Source: Agrypnia vestita
Taxonomy: Eukaryota > Arthropoda > Insecta > Trichoptera > Phryganeidae
Assembly: GCA_016648135.1 (NCBI GenBank)
Contig: JADDOH010000478.1
Span: 60,255-124,254, forward strand
Direction: 5' to 3'
DNA: 64,000 nt
In this document: piece by piece, positions 33,505 through 43,879 of the stretch
How the letters are laid out: the number at the start of each line of letters is the position of its first letter
How positions within the stretch are numbered: position 1 is the first letter of the stretch
Translations under genes and position numbers: made by a program
Notes under the pieces: generated by a model
What the model saw: the letters and a program-made list of their open reading frames with translations, nothing else
What the model was told of the DNA's origin: nothing
Database searches by the model: none

Positions 33505-33630
33505 TCTAATAGAAACTTGTCAGCCGAAGTAATAATAGCGGTACATAATGGAATTCTAATACCATCTCTGACATTTGGAAGTGTAGTCTGGGTCTGGCAA
33601 AAGAGTAAAAAAAGTCATTTTTGTTGCTCC
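33505..33630 (+). mobile_element. RT fragment in opposite orientation
   Basis: Plus frame LSAEVIIAVHNGILIPSLTF followed by VVWVWQK. It matches the V-Y-N-G-x-L-x-P-T-L-x-Y-G-S-E-x-W-x-W-Q-K segment of the same broad RT group, while the adjacent copy at 32962-33450 is on the minus strand. Confidence 0.5.
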
Positions 33631-33675
33631 TTTACCGCTTCTTCATTCGCATGAGAATTAAAGGAAAATGACATC

Positions 33676-34112
33676 AATCAATGTATATATAGATGTCTCA
33701 CAGAGACAAAACTATATATTAATGGTAAAGTGGGTATAGAAGTTTTTGGGTGTACATAGGACTTAAGACCAATCGTACGGTTGGCTTAGGTGATCACTTT
33801 ACACATACGCAACGTTCGCCATTTCAACCCATGATAGAATACCATGTCTATTAATTTTTGGAAGATGTATATATATTTAAATTGTACGCCACATTTCACA
33901 TGTGTATAATAGTAGATAAATAGTAAAATAGTAGGCATGGTATTCTATCATGGGTGGAAATGGCGAACTTAATAATTGTGTAAAGTGATCACTTAAGACA
34001 ACCGTACTATAGGTCGTAAGTCCTATGTACACCCAAAAGACTTCTATACCTACTTTCCCATAAAAAGATACAGTTTCGTCTGTGTGAGAAATCTATAATA
34101 TACATTGATTAC
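33676..34112. repeat. FB1 foldback element, both arms
   Basis: The ends are inverted (AATCAATGTATATATAGATG at the left, its complement at the right). Both arms have the outer hairpin, GTATAGAAG-TTTTGGGTGTA, the palindrome AAGTGATCACTT (one base changed in the left arm) and CCATGATAGAATACCATG. Spacer about 65 bp. Confidence 0.8.
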
Positions 34113-34840
34113 TTTAATTGTTTTGCCAATTCCAGGCTCCACTTCCATAAATTAATACTTTCAAGCTACTCTCAGCGTAGTAATTAGAATTAAAAAAGGG
34201 TCGCTTTTCTGAGTAAATATAAATTAGGGGAGAAAGATATGTGACGAAATTAATGACGGTACTAGAAATTGAGGATGGCTGCGGAATACTGATATGACAG
34301 GGTTAACCAGATACTAGAAGATGGTAGTGTTAAAAGCCTTAGAAGAGATTAAATGCGTCGATGTACAAACATAATTGACGAGATTACATGCGTCGATGTA
34401 CACATGTGAATATGGCGAGCGGTTGTGTGTCAGGATTGTTCCAAATGCAGAACCGATATAATGAATAGGCACATTATAATACGTAGTGTGTGACTTTTTA
34501 ACCAAAAAGATAATCTCGTCAATGTATTTAATAATAGAATAAAAAACAACGGACAGAAAATAGCTTCCATGTAAGGTACTCACTTCATGAATTGCCTGGT
34601 AAATAGATCAATCTGCCATGCATTTCATACATTTCTTTTAAATTAGCCTTCCATCTTCTCTTCTTATTCCCGTGGTGTACTGACTTGATAATAAATTATT
34701 ATATTCCAAATATATATGACAAAATTCTTGCAAAAAACTCTTCCATCCATATTAATGAGTACCTACATCAGATCACGACCGATGCAGTGCAGCAAGGTCT
34801 AGCATTGTAGCTAAAAATATATCTTTCTGGAACGAATGAG
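34113..34840. other. Spacer with an RT crumb
   Basis: 34125-34168 (TTTTGCCAATTCCAGGCTCC) is a 45-base piece of the RT family at 7022. Otherwise unassigned. Confidence 0.4.
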
Positions 34841-34844
34841 AAGG

Positions 34845-35180
34845 GCCGAAATGGGAGCTTTTTCTCATAAAACGGCCTTGAGTAAGCGGTGGGAACCATG
34901 CACAGTACTACATCATCTATATACGTATATTTTTAATTTTATATTTTGTTTTAATTACCTATTAAAGAGCGTTTGGTGGGAACGGGACAGTGAATTGAGT
35001 TTTGTTGGGCCTCTCTTTGCCGGGTCGCTCTTTACACGACTTGGCACGCAGATGACCTTAAGAGAAAAAAAATGTCAACCTAGAGAGGTAAGTGTAGGAC
35101 CGATATGGGAACTTTCACTCATAAAAGGATCCTGGAAATGCGGTGGGTCTCCATTCACAGTACTTACATTATCACCATTA
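34845..35180 (-). repeat. Two diverged copies of an RT 3' tail
   Basis: 34845-34920 and 35060-35180 share GGGCCGAAATGGGAGCTTTT / GGACCGATATGGGAACTTTC, CTCATAAAA, GCGGTGGG and CACAGTACT in direct order. A third version (GGGCCGATATGGACCC) lies at 36855-36915, directly 3' of an RT coding end on the minus strand, which identifies all three as the 3' region of that RT family. Confidence 0.45.
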
Positions 35181-35221
35181 CGTTTGTTTTGCAAAAATTT
35201 GATTTTAATTTATGAAACTTG

Positions 35222-35305
35222 AGAAATAATAATAATAATAATGTTTATTCCAGCGTAATCAGGTTGTTAGTGCAAGACCTGGTCTGCCATATAGTTTGAA
35301 AATTA
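35222..35305 (-). mobile_element. SINE2-type 3' end
   Basis: On the minus strand this ends GGAATAAACATTATTATTAT, like GGAATAAAGTTTTATTATTA at 58455-58500, preceded by a similar GCACTAACAACC/GCACTAACCTCT segment. Only the 3' end is present. Confidence 0.45.
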
Positions 35306-35612
35306 CATATATGTTATATTGTAGATGGAGAGAAAATATAAAAAAGGAAAAAAAAGAAAGAAAAAGAGAAATAATTAAATAATAAAGAAAAAAGGAGAAA
35401 AGGGAAAAGAACAACTATTAAATAGTTAAAATAAAATATACCATAAAAAATTGACAATAAATACACATACACATATATAACAATTTCAAAGTTCTTAAAT
35501 TATCAATCAATATCAATATCAAGAAAGATCGTAGAAACATGGCAGAACACCCCAAAAAACACAAACCAGAAGATTCTGAGTGACCGTGAAAGCCGTTTTA
35601 ATTTAAGTGTCA
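35306..35612. other. A-rich low-complexity spacer
   Basis: A/G-rich tract at 35335-35410, then unassigned. Confidence 0.4.
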
Positions 35613-35614
35613 AT

Positions 35615-35775
35615 TTGAGTAGCTTGTTGGTCTTGTGGTTAGGACTGTCGCCTCGATCCGAAAATCGCGGGTTTGAACTTCACTTCAGACCAGCAATTTA
35701 ATCCTTTTTTCATAGCACAAGCATTGATATGACACGTATTCCTTATTCGCATCTCTATTTATTAAAAAAATATAC
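35615..35775 (+). mobile_element. SINE1, copy 3
   Basis: GAGTAGCTTGTTGGTCTTGT, GCGGGTTTGAACTTCACTTC (B box), then a deletion of about 40 bases after CATAGCACAAGC before ATGACACGTATTCC. Confidence 0.65.
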
Positions 35776-36839
35776 ATATGTATTTATTAAATATTATAAA
35801 ATTCTACGTAAAATTTCATATTTTAATATTCGTATACGAGAAATTATTTAATTCGCAAATAATTCGTAATACCGTGTACATAATCCGTCGCAAAATCGTT
35901 GTACAGCGAGCTTTGAATAATAAAACCTTATCGGTTATTAATATAATAATTTGCAGCCTCGTACAATAAATACAACTTTCATTATCGGTATTTTCCATTA
36001 CAAAATTTCAAGCGTAATGCCATTATTAAATTGTAATTAACGCAACAGAACATTAAATACTTGGTGACTCGATTATGGAGACTTTGTGCATAACGATAGA
36101 TCCATTATAACATCAAATATAGTTGACTGATTAATTTTTGGTACAATTATGCAAGCGAGGTATCTCTGAGTTTCGTTTTCTAATTTATTTAACATATCGA
36201 CTGCTGAGAAGACGAAAATATGGATGAACTAGCGATTGATAAAATTAAGATACTTGATAAATAACAACTGTATCAAGGACGAGCTCTGTGGTCCTGATGT
36301 ACCTTTCGCCGTGACGTCCTGCCTTGGTCTTTCTTTGTTTTCTTTTAATAATTTTGCTTACAATTTCATTTTGCTTGACATTCTTGTTTAAAACGACAAT
36401 TTCTCTTTTTTTTTCTTTTTATACTCTTGTTAATTTAATGTGTATTCTATTGTTATTTTCCAGAGATTTGCACTACCATGTTATCTTTCTATTTTGTAGC
36501 TTATTTTGTCAATTGTTAAGTTATTTTCCTGAACCGGTGACTTATGTTTATGTTTTATTTTTTTATGTTTTTATTTTTGTTTTGTCCCTTTCCCTCCAAG
36601 GAGGGGTGCTGATTTATTTTTGTACCGTGCGATGTCTCCTCGGGTGTTCTTATATTGTATATTCTAGATTGTAGATATTCTTACATTGTAATTTTCTTTG
36701 TATAACCCCTTTTAAGAAATAAAGACTTTTTCGCTTGGGACATTGAAGGTTTTGCGCGACCGACTCACCTGGTCTGGTTTTTGTGTCGCTGGGACGACAG
36801 GCCGAGCGGGGAGGACGTTTTAGCATAAAATAATGCCAA
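35776..36839. other. Unassigned spacer
   Basis: T-rich at 36320-36600 (open hydrophobic frame there is compositional). 36690-36830 contains AAGAAATAAAGACTTTTTCG and a GC-richer end that is probably part of the RT 3' UTR at 36840. Confidence 0.4.
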
Positions 36840-37115
36840 CTAGGCGGCGAACTTGTTGGGCCGATATGGACCCTTCGGCGCATATAACAGCCCAGGGTAT
36901 GTGGTGGGTCACCTTCAATATGACCTATCCCTTCAACGGACGTTGGCTGTCATCACTTTATTTACTGCAGCCCGGAGTACCTCATCAGAGCCAAACCACT
37001 GTCTCAGGTTTTTCAGCCATGCTTTTCTCTTTTTTCTTGTGCAAGATCTCGTTCTTTTTGGACGTCTCATCACATCTCCGATAAATTTTTGGGGGTTAGT
37101 AGTACTTTGGAGCAT
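36840..37115 (-). mobile_element. Non-LTR RT 3' end (third family)
   Basis: Minus frame: GDVMRRPKRTRSCTRKKRKA then WLKNLRQWFGSDEVLRAAVN and KVMTANVR, identical in plan to the end of 26868-27610 (G-R-R-R-x-S-W-L-x-N-I-R-x-W). 5' truncated at about 37100, directly next to the candidate exon 37122-37385. Confidence 0.65.
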
Positions 37116-37121
37116 CTGCTT

Positions 37122-37385
37122 TTAGGTCACCACCCCTGAAAGCTCCAAAGGCATAAAGTGTTTGATGATTTTATCATCTCGATAAAACAAGTACATGTTA
37201 TACACGAGTGCGATTATAAAGACAATGATAGATACTCGAAGGGCGATAGCCTCCGGCCTCCGCCGGAGGCCCTGGAAGACTGACATACCCATTTTGGTTG
37301 TGTGCCGATTTTTATATGATTTCCGAACAAAGCGGGCGCGTATACCCTGCTCGTGCCTCGTTTGCTTATGCAGAGTTCTTGCCAC
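37122..37385 (-). CDS. Candidate N-terminal exon, single-pass membrane protein
   Basis: Open on the minus strand from ATG 37385 to TAA 37122 (87 codons). The better start is ATG 37292, whose context AACCAAAATGG is an excellent insect initiation site and gives 56 residues. The predicted product has a short basic N-terminus (GLRRRP), one membrane segment of about 20 residues (ALRVSIIVFIIALVYNMYLF) and then a charged segment RDDKIIKHF, a type II anchor layout such as Golgi glycosyl- or sulfotransferases have. The local DNA is GC-richer than its surroundings and contains a strong hairpin (37249-37272, GGCCTCCGCCGGAGGCC). A convincing splice donor was not found, so it may be a pseudogene piece, a chance frame or a micro-protein. 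Function unknown. Confidence 0.3.
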   Translation of the reverse strand: MARTLHKQTRHEQGIRARFVRKSYKNRHTTKMGMSVFQGLRRRPEAIALRVSIIVFIIALVYNMYLFYRDDKIIKHFMPLELSGVVT

Positions 37386-37695
37386 GTATGTGTATGCGTG
37401 TTCTGCTTATTGTGGTGCTAAGGCAATAGCCCCGTCTCTTCGTGCCACTTGGTGAACTGCTGACGAAGTTGCGGCAATACAATGTGTGCATTTCTGGTCT
37501 GTTCAGGACTGTGGCTTTGTATAGGGTAACTCCCATATATTCAAGAATTCGAACTTTGTTATTTCTTTATTCATCAGAACCACAACATTTTCATTCTTAA
37601 CTGTGTTCTTGCAATTTATTTTAAGTATTATTCTGTATATACACATCATGAATGCTTTATTTTCCAATTGGAATTGGAAGGTTTTTAACATTTTA
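37386..37695. other. Unassigned, moderate GC
   Basis: 37386-37520 is GC-richer and may be upstream sequence of the candidate exon. No frame recognised. Confidence 0.3.
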
Positions 37696-37699
37696 TTTT

Positions 37700-37950
37700 A
37701 TTTGACTTATATCAAAGGGAATGAATTTTTCATATTAGTTATATCATCACAATCTACTGAATGATAATTCAACGTTTTGTAAAAAAAACTCAAAAATATT
37801 TTTTTTAAAAATGCAAACTTTGATGTCGTATATTTCCTTAACTATTGATATTAGGTCATGGTTGCTTGGACATTATCGAATCATAATAAAGGCCAGGAAA
37901 CCACCTGTAAAGTAATGTGAACTAGCTCTGTTACACCTGTACATAATCAT
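37700..37950 (-). repeat. Second foldback family, B2-type arm
   Basis: Inner to outer: GAATGAATTTTTCATATTAG, TCAACGTTTTGTAAAAAAA, AATGCAAACTTTGATGTCG, TTGATATTAGGTCATGG and the end AACTAGCTCTGTTACAC. That end is the B2 type seen at 4513 and 48000. Confidence 0.55.
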
Positions 37951-38332
37951 CATCATTGGCGCAACAGCCATGTGTTTTTCCTAAACCTCCTGAAGCTTCT
38001 TTCGTTTCTGTTCATATTGGGTACTGCTGTCCAATCATCAATCTTATTCAGCAGGTAGATTTTGCTTCAATCGTTTTCTTTTATGCTATTTTGACTAAAA
38101 CTGAGTAAGCTGAGGAGATTAAACCCATCTGTTTTGAGTTGCATATTTATCATTTTTGTGCCACTGTCACTGCCAATAATGACACATTATTGGCAGTGAC
38201 AGTTGAGCCTACATTACTTGTTTTTCCCTGTTGCAGCATTGCAAATTAGCTGTCGATGTGTAAAAGGGCTATATTTTGAAAAGGTGTAGTTTGATTACGA
38301 CCCAATTTTGCTATAACGTCAATACTACATCC
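37951..38332. other. Unassigned spacer
   Basis: Contains the perfect hairpin listed separately. Otherwise nothing recognised. Confidence 0.35.
38163..38203. other. Perfect 19-bp hairpin, 3-nt loop
   Basis: Arm ACTGTCACTGCCAATAATG at 38163-38181, loop ACA, exact complement at 38185-38203. Not a member of any family seen here. Confidence 0.9.
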
Positions 38333-39030
38333 TAGATGTCTCACAGAAATAAACTTTTTTTTTTAAATATTTTAATAATACTTAAAAATAAATTTTTAAA
38401 TAATTTAGGAACTCAAAATACATTATTCATTTTGATATTTTGACGTATATATTACACCCTGACGATTGAAAGGATTTCTGAAACATGTGGGTGTTATTAA
38501 TCAAATAATATAAGTAGATTTATACAATTAATAAATATTTTTTTTTATAAACTTATTTACACGAAAAGGTAGGTATTGAAGTCTTTGCATATTTATAGGG
38601 CTTACAATCATATGGCAGGCTTAAGTGATCATTTCTCACAATGTAACGTTCACCAATTCCACCCATGATCGACTACCACATCTATCAAATTTTGGAAGTT
38701 ATATATATGTATTGTGTTATTCAAATAACTCGTTCTGCGTCTGACATTGCTAACGCCATCTGTGGTTGGATTTTGTTATTGTAACGGCAATGTCTTTATA
38801 CTGGTTCATTGGAATAATACATTTTAATCACAGATGGCATTATCATAGTAAAGTTTTTAATTTTAATAGATGTGGTACGTAGTCAATCATGGATGGAATT
38901 GGTGAAAATTACACTGTGTAAAATGATGACTTAAGCCAGCCATATCATAAGGTTGTAAGCCATAAACACCCAAAGACTCTCATACCTACTTTTCAATGTA
39001 AATAGCATCGTCTCTGTGAGTTATTAATTA
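38333..39030. repeat. FB1 foldback element, enlarged
   Basis: Outer motif AGATGTCTCACAGAAATAAA at 38335, then about 210 bp of extra sequence, then the left arm from GGTAGGTATTGAAGTCTTTG (38566) to CCACCCATGATCGACTACCA. The mirror arm is at 38870-39020. The interior includes CACAGATGGC and the related CATCTGTGGTTGG inverted. Palindromes are decayed in both arms (GTGATCATTT, ATGATGACTT). Confidence 0.6.
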
Positions 39031-40105
39031 ATGATGATCTCTCGGGTAGGGGCGTGCAGTGAGAAAAAGAAGCTTGACTTTTTCCTTAGCATATATTTGG
39101 AAAAGAAACAGAAACAAGATATATAAACAGTTTAAGAAAGAAGTCAAATCCTTGATTATGAACAACGATATATTGTTACATTACCCACATGTCTCAAATG
39201 GTTTCTGTATAATAAAAACAATTACCACTTCTAAATGGTGTCTGCTTTTGTGCTTTAATTTGGCTTGTATATATTCCACCCATAAGCTCAAGCTATTGGC
39301 TTATATTATGAGGAGTATAATGTCAATAAAATGTTATTACATTATTTTATTTTATTTATTTAAAAAAACATTATTATGTATCTACTGTATAAATGAATAT
39401 AATGAATAAAAAAATATAATAAATACATGTATCCCATCCCAATAATTAACATATTATTCAAATTTTAATATTTCATAATATTCTGACTGACAAATATATA
39501 ATTTCGATTTTTTTTTCCAAATATAGGTACCTATGTTAAAATAAAATTCTCGCTTCTTGTTCTCACTGTACGGGAACAAAATTCAGTATTGTGTTCATAA
39601 AAAAAATTGAACATACTCTAAATAATCTGATATTATATTCCATTCAATTTCGCATTAACTGAGAACCACTGCGTAAATAATTTCAATGTGTGACGCTCAT
39701 AGGAAAAATTTAGCAACTGATGAAAACACACCGCACTAAATGTAACAAATATAATATGTGATTTGCATGAATTCCATTAAATTAACTAGCTTAATGGAAG
39801 CACCATGTTGACTGGTAATTATCTGCTGCCCTTTAGTGTAAACTGTGCATTAGTGAGCAGTCGATTCTCACTATTACAGAATATGTACTATATTGATTTT
39901 TATTTTTTAATGAAAACACTTTTTATGGTGACGTTGCCTTATCGATAATTATTTATTTATTTTACCATGATGGTGACATAATGAAAAAATTGAGTAAAAT
40001 TATTTGTTTTTAAAATTAACATTAATACACTTTTTATTTATCAGTAAATTGTTAAAATATTGTAAGGTACGGCAAAAGAGATTACGTATAGAATCCCTTA
40101 TAATG
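39031..40105. other. Unassigned AT-rich spacer
   Basis: The 116-codon open frame at 39059-39409 is lysine- and hydrophobic-rich, with no motif. Nothing else recognised. Confidence 0.4.
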
Positions 40106-40577
40106 TCACAACACTATCCAAGAATCGAAAACAGCCCATAAAATCTAGAGTAATCTACAAAATTCGAGAAACGCCTGGAACAAGCGAGAAGTGGCGAGAA
40201 CCTTCTCCTAAACTCAAGAATAATGTAGAAAATTCGAAAATATCAGCATTTGGATTGTCGTATTTCGACAGGTCGTTCGTTTCAAAGTCGGCCGGCGTCG
40301 GCCAACGTAGCCATTTGTGAGATAATTAAAGCGATACATAAAGTGAAATAATCGAGCGGAATACCTATGTGGCGAAATAAATCAATGCGACTATTACAAG
40401 CGAGAATTGGATGGAACTTTCTAGTAAATGATAAATAAGTGTTACCCAGCGATAATAAAATATTCATTTACTAGTGATATATTGCGATATAGTGTAGATT
40501 AAAAAATAGCGTTTAATCGAATTTACTGTTGTTGTTAAATTGTGCATTGAATATACCACGACACATGACAATATAAA
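40106..40577 (+). mobile_element. LTR-like unit
   Basis: Starts TGTCACAACACTATCCAAG and ends CGACACATGACA, that is, TG...CA with short inverted ends. Includes GTCGGCCGGCGTCGGCC, GAATTGGATGGAACTTTC, GTTACCCAGCGATAATAAAA and GATATATTGCGATATAGTG. Target-site duplication not exact. Confidence 0.6.
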
Positions 40578-40657
40578 TTTCTTGAAGGGGCTATTGGTCC
40601 CCCCATGAGGATATAACGTATACATGTTGTCTGTTTATTTATATTGTCACGAGATTA
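40578..40657. other. Spacer between two LTR-like units
   Basis: An 80-base segment with AGGGGCTATTGGTCCCCCCA. It might be a collapsed interior of an element, but no primer-binding site or polypurine tract is convincing. Confidence 0.3.
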
Positions 40658-41040
40658 CAATGGTAACTGCGAATTATCGAAGACTCTCGAACAGCTCACA
40701 TGAATCTAGAATCATCTGGGCTATTCTCATAATCACTAGAAGTGCGGAGAAACTAGTCGAACAGTTTTAATTTATTTTTTTGTATAAAAGTGACGTAAGG
40801 CGAGCGCGCGCGGCTTATTTCTGTCAGTTGACCAACTCCATAGAAATCACCAGCGATTCAGTATATGACCAGCGACACTAAATTGATAGAGTACCTTACA
40901 GGCGTTTGGAAATAAGCGCGACTACGTGAGAATTATATTCTAGTATAATTGATGTAAATTAAAAACGGTGCTCCGATAAAATTTGTGGCCGGTGATTTTG
41001 TGTGATAAATAAAACTTTTAATTTGTTTTATAACACAGTT
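40658..41040 (+). mobile_element. LTR-like unit, second copy in tandem
   Basis: Starts TGTCACGAGATTACAATGG. Contains TTTTGTATAAAAGTGACGTA (TATA), GCGAGCGCGCGCGG, CTTATTTCTGTCAGTTGACC (initiator-like CAGT) and near its end GGTGATTTTGTGTGATAAAT. The 3' CGTGACA terminus is lost. Confidence 0.6.
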
Positions 41041-41329
41041 ATTGTTTTCCATCCATTTTTGTAATATAAATGCCAAATTCATCAATAATATCCAAAACTT
41101 CTGTTCTGTGCTATGCATTCTAAATGTTTAAAATTTATATCTTTAAATTAATCTTCCACTATCACACTTTAAAAATATATAGCTATCATTATCAGCGGCG
41201 ATATCTATGAATACTATGTCATGGGACTCACTAATTTTTGACTAAAGATGGCTACAGCAAAGTCCATCAAACATTTGAAAAACGACAGATAAAGAACATA
41301 TATACAACATTTAAAAAAAATAGAATACG
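41041..41329. other. Unassigned spacer
   Basis: Nothing recognised. Confidence 0.3.
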
Positions 41330-41485
41330 CTGATGTTCTTACGGTGGAATTGTGAACGTTGCATTATGTTAGGTGATTACTTAAATCAGTTGATACAGAT
41401 CAAAAGCCCTGTGGCCTTCCTATAATGACTTCCATACATGTGTCCCATAAAAATTGTTTCGTCTGTGTGAGATTCCTATTCCTAT
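41330..41485 (-). repeat. FB1 arm, diverged
   Basis: GGTGGAATTGTGAACGTTGC, TTAGGTGATTACTTAAATC, AAAAGCCCTGTGG, TCCATACATGTGTCCCATAA, TTTCGTCTGTGTGAG: the inner-to-outer FB1 order. Confidence 0.55.
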
Positions 41486-42215
41486 AATTGATCAAAATTG
41501 ATTTCTTCTATCAGTCTCGATATTCGTTATTTTATTTATTTATTTACTTATATATATGGCTCGAAAGCTTTTTATTTTATAATTTGTACAAAGTTGATAA
41601 ACAATATACAATAGAAATAATAAATTTAAAAAAAATATAATTGTGAACATAAATTATTTAAAAACATAATCAAGAACAATATAAATCTAGAATTAAAGAA
41701 GTCAATAAAACAATAACAGAAATTCAATGAAATTAGAAATATGAATAATAATTTAAGACAATGCATATTAATGAAATTTAATTTAAAAATAGTAATTTTA
41801 TATAATAGGCGATTCAATAGGCAATATTATAAATTATAGAAGAATAAATAAAACAATTAATAGTAATTCAATGAACACAATTTTTTAGAAATAATAATTA
41901 TATTAAAAGGCGAATTAACAAAAAAATATATCTTTATGCGCTTATATGTTATATTTCTACATTAACCCTGCTATTAACAAAAATGCTAGTTAGGACCTTT
42001 TTGTAACTGTGCAAGGTAGCATTACAAATATCTATTTAGGCGTGTTCATTGGCTAGATGTTTTATTCTAGATATTGGCGAGTTCCTTTGTTCTATGGTCG
42101 CAATATTATTACAGTAGTACGGTTGTACTGTTCTGATATTCGTAGCAGGTACATGATTTTTTTATGAATAATGTGATCTTAATCTGACATATCCGTAGTA
42201 CCGGAGTAATCCTTA
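41486..42215. other. AT-rich spacer
   Basis: Nearly pure A/T from 41520 to 41960; nothing recognised. Confidence 0.4.
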
Positions 42216-42217
42216 TA

Positions 42218-42420
42218 ATTTAGTAGCTTGTTGGTCTTGTGGTTAGGACTCTCGCCTCGTGATCCAAAGGTCGCGGGTTCGAAGCTCACTCCAGACCAGC
42301 AAGTTAGTCCTATTTTCATAGCACAAGCGTTTAGCTTAGTTTGAAAATAGTAAGAATATTAATGTGACACGTATTCCGTGTTTGCATATCTATTTTGTTT
42401 TTTTTTTAAATAAAAAAAAT
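42218..42420 (+). mobile_element. tRNA-derived SINE (SINE1), most complete copy
   Basis: Head with A-box-like CTTGTGGTTAGGACTCTCGC and B box GCGGGTTCGAAGCTCACTCC, then body CAGACCAGCAAGTTAGTCC, CATAGCACAAGCGTTTAGC, TTTGAAAATAGTAAGAATA and 3' end GACACGTATTCCGTG. It is the reference for the copies at 23450, 25118 and 35615. Transcription by pol III is inferred from the boxes only. Confidence 0.7.
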
Positions 42421-42541
42421 AATTAAAAAAATGTTTCATGAATAAGGGCCAGCCTAAAACAACTACGTATTACATATATAAATACATACAATTTTATCTA
42501 CATCTAGCCCAGCATTTTTAAACTTCGTGTGTCTTAAAACT

Positions 42542-42793
42542 AAATTAATTAATCAATTAGAAAGACATATAGAAAAATCTAATCTACGAAAAAATATTTG
42601 GCTACTACCGGGATTAAATGAGAATTACATATAGGGTCGATATAGTCACGGAAATCTACAAGGCACTTATAGCTTAGTGGTCAGAGCACCGGTCCGTGAA
42701 AGGAGGTGACCCGGGTTCGAATCCCGGCAGTAACCAAATATTTTTTCGTGGATTAGATTCTTCTGTATGTCTTTCTAATTGATTAATTAATTT
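42542..42793. mobile_element. Head-to-head pair of SINE3
   Basis: Arms 42542-42615 and 42720-42793 are inverted copies (74 bp, about five mismatches). Between them is a tRNA-like head with TATAGCTTAGTGGTCAGAGC (A box) and CCCGGGTTCGAATCCCGG (B box and T-arm). The right copy is in plus orientation with its head; the left is a headless minus copy starting just after the B box. The transcript would fold into a long hairpin with the tRNA-like part in the loop. Confidence 0.65.
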
Positions 42794-43057
42794 GGTTTAA
42801 AAATTTCACAGAACATTGTTCTGAAAAATTACATCTTCACATATATGAATGTGTTCTTGAATTTAAAATTCGTGTGTCTTGGCTAGGAGCGCTCTGCTTG
42901 GCTAAAACATCACCAGATGGCGACATGATTCGAATAAAAATCAATAAATACTGGGTTCCAGCATAACTTTTACATAATATCAAAACTTACATCAGTTAAT
43001 GAGCAAAATAACTTGCTAAAAACGATAAATCTTCAAAACAACACACAATGATATGAT
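42794..43057. other. Unassigned spacer
   Basis: Nothing recognised. Confidence 0.3.
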
Positions 43058-43288
43058 CTACGATTTGTAAGGCCTTGTTATCCATTTTCGGAATTCGTCA
43101 CACGTATTTATTTCTCTCCAAGCGCCGCCACGAATGTCCTTGGTACTTGGGTATCGTAAATAAAGGTACTTACCGTAAGAAAACGAAAATAAAATAAATA
43201 AAATAAGCGAATACAAAAATACACTTAAAAATATCGAGTCCGAAAGCATTCGCCTGACCTGAAAGCAACATCTAAGCTTTTTCATCAC
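43058..43288 (-). CDS. Weak candidate first exon with membrane segment
   Basis: Minus frame of 76 codons beginning MMKKLRCCFQVRRML, followed by a hydrophobic stretch of about 20 residues (IFLSVFLYSLILFILFSFSY). Immediately after it the DNA reads ACGGTAAGTACC, an excellent splice donor (GT at 43173-43172), which would end the exon after about 38 codons. AT-rich DNA produces hydrophobic frames by chance, so the donor is the only real support. No homolog recognised. Confidence 0.2.
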   Translation of the reverse strand: MMKKLRCCFQVRRMLSDSIFLSVFLYSLILFILFSFSYGKYLYLRYPSTKDIRGGAWREINTCDEFRKWITRPYKS

Positions 43289-43879
43289 GCGACGCAGGAA
43301 AAAGGTTCCATTGTATTAAAAAACAAAAGGTTGACCTAGGCATTGACCCGATAGGCAATAAATTCGCTCTAAAACACTCACGAAGAAAGTATTTTTTAGA
43401 ATTCGGGTGGATTTAGTTATTTTTCTGAAAAAAGGGACTTGGATATTTTGCAGCATCATTGTTTTTTTTTGTGTACCTTTCGGTTTTATTTTGCAATTAG
43501 CGAAAAAGCTAAATCATTTTTCAAAACAATTTTCATTCGGAGTACTGAATTGCTTTTCATGAAGATATTTAGAATTTTACTCTTAAAGCAGGCACGATCG
43601 ATGAATATATAATACAACCTTTAGAATTCTATGAATATTTTTTTAGCATCGTCTAGGCACGTTATCACGATCTATTCAGTTTAAAGAAATCCCACGATGA
43701 AAACGTATATCAAAAAATATTAAAATATTAATATTAATATCATACAGTGAGAGCTTATCGTTCGCCCTGCAAAAACAGCTTGTGACGTAGAATGTGTGAG
43801 CTCTGTGAAAAAGACCTTTTGTTTTGATGTGAGTTGCGACGATCTGGCGGCCCTGAAAAGTGCCTTTGGACTTATTGTT
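43289..43879. other. Unassigned spacer
   Basis: No repeat family recognised. Slightly GC-richer at 43750-43870. Confidence 0.35.

Noticed and set aside
39059..39409. 116-codon open frame
   Set aside because: No motif, no good initiation context, composition typical of AT-rich noncoding DNA.
40578..40657. Primer-binding site and polypurine tract of a mini LTR element
   Set aside because: No 18-base tRNA complement or clear purine tract could be fixed by eye.
42665..42737. A tRNA gene, because of a perfect T-arm GGGTTCGAATCCC and a D-arm-like segment
   Set aside because: The acceptor stem does not pair, the anticodon stem is broken, and the unit sits inside an inverted SINE pair. Treated as a tRNA-derived SINE head.
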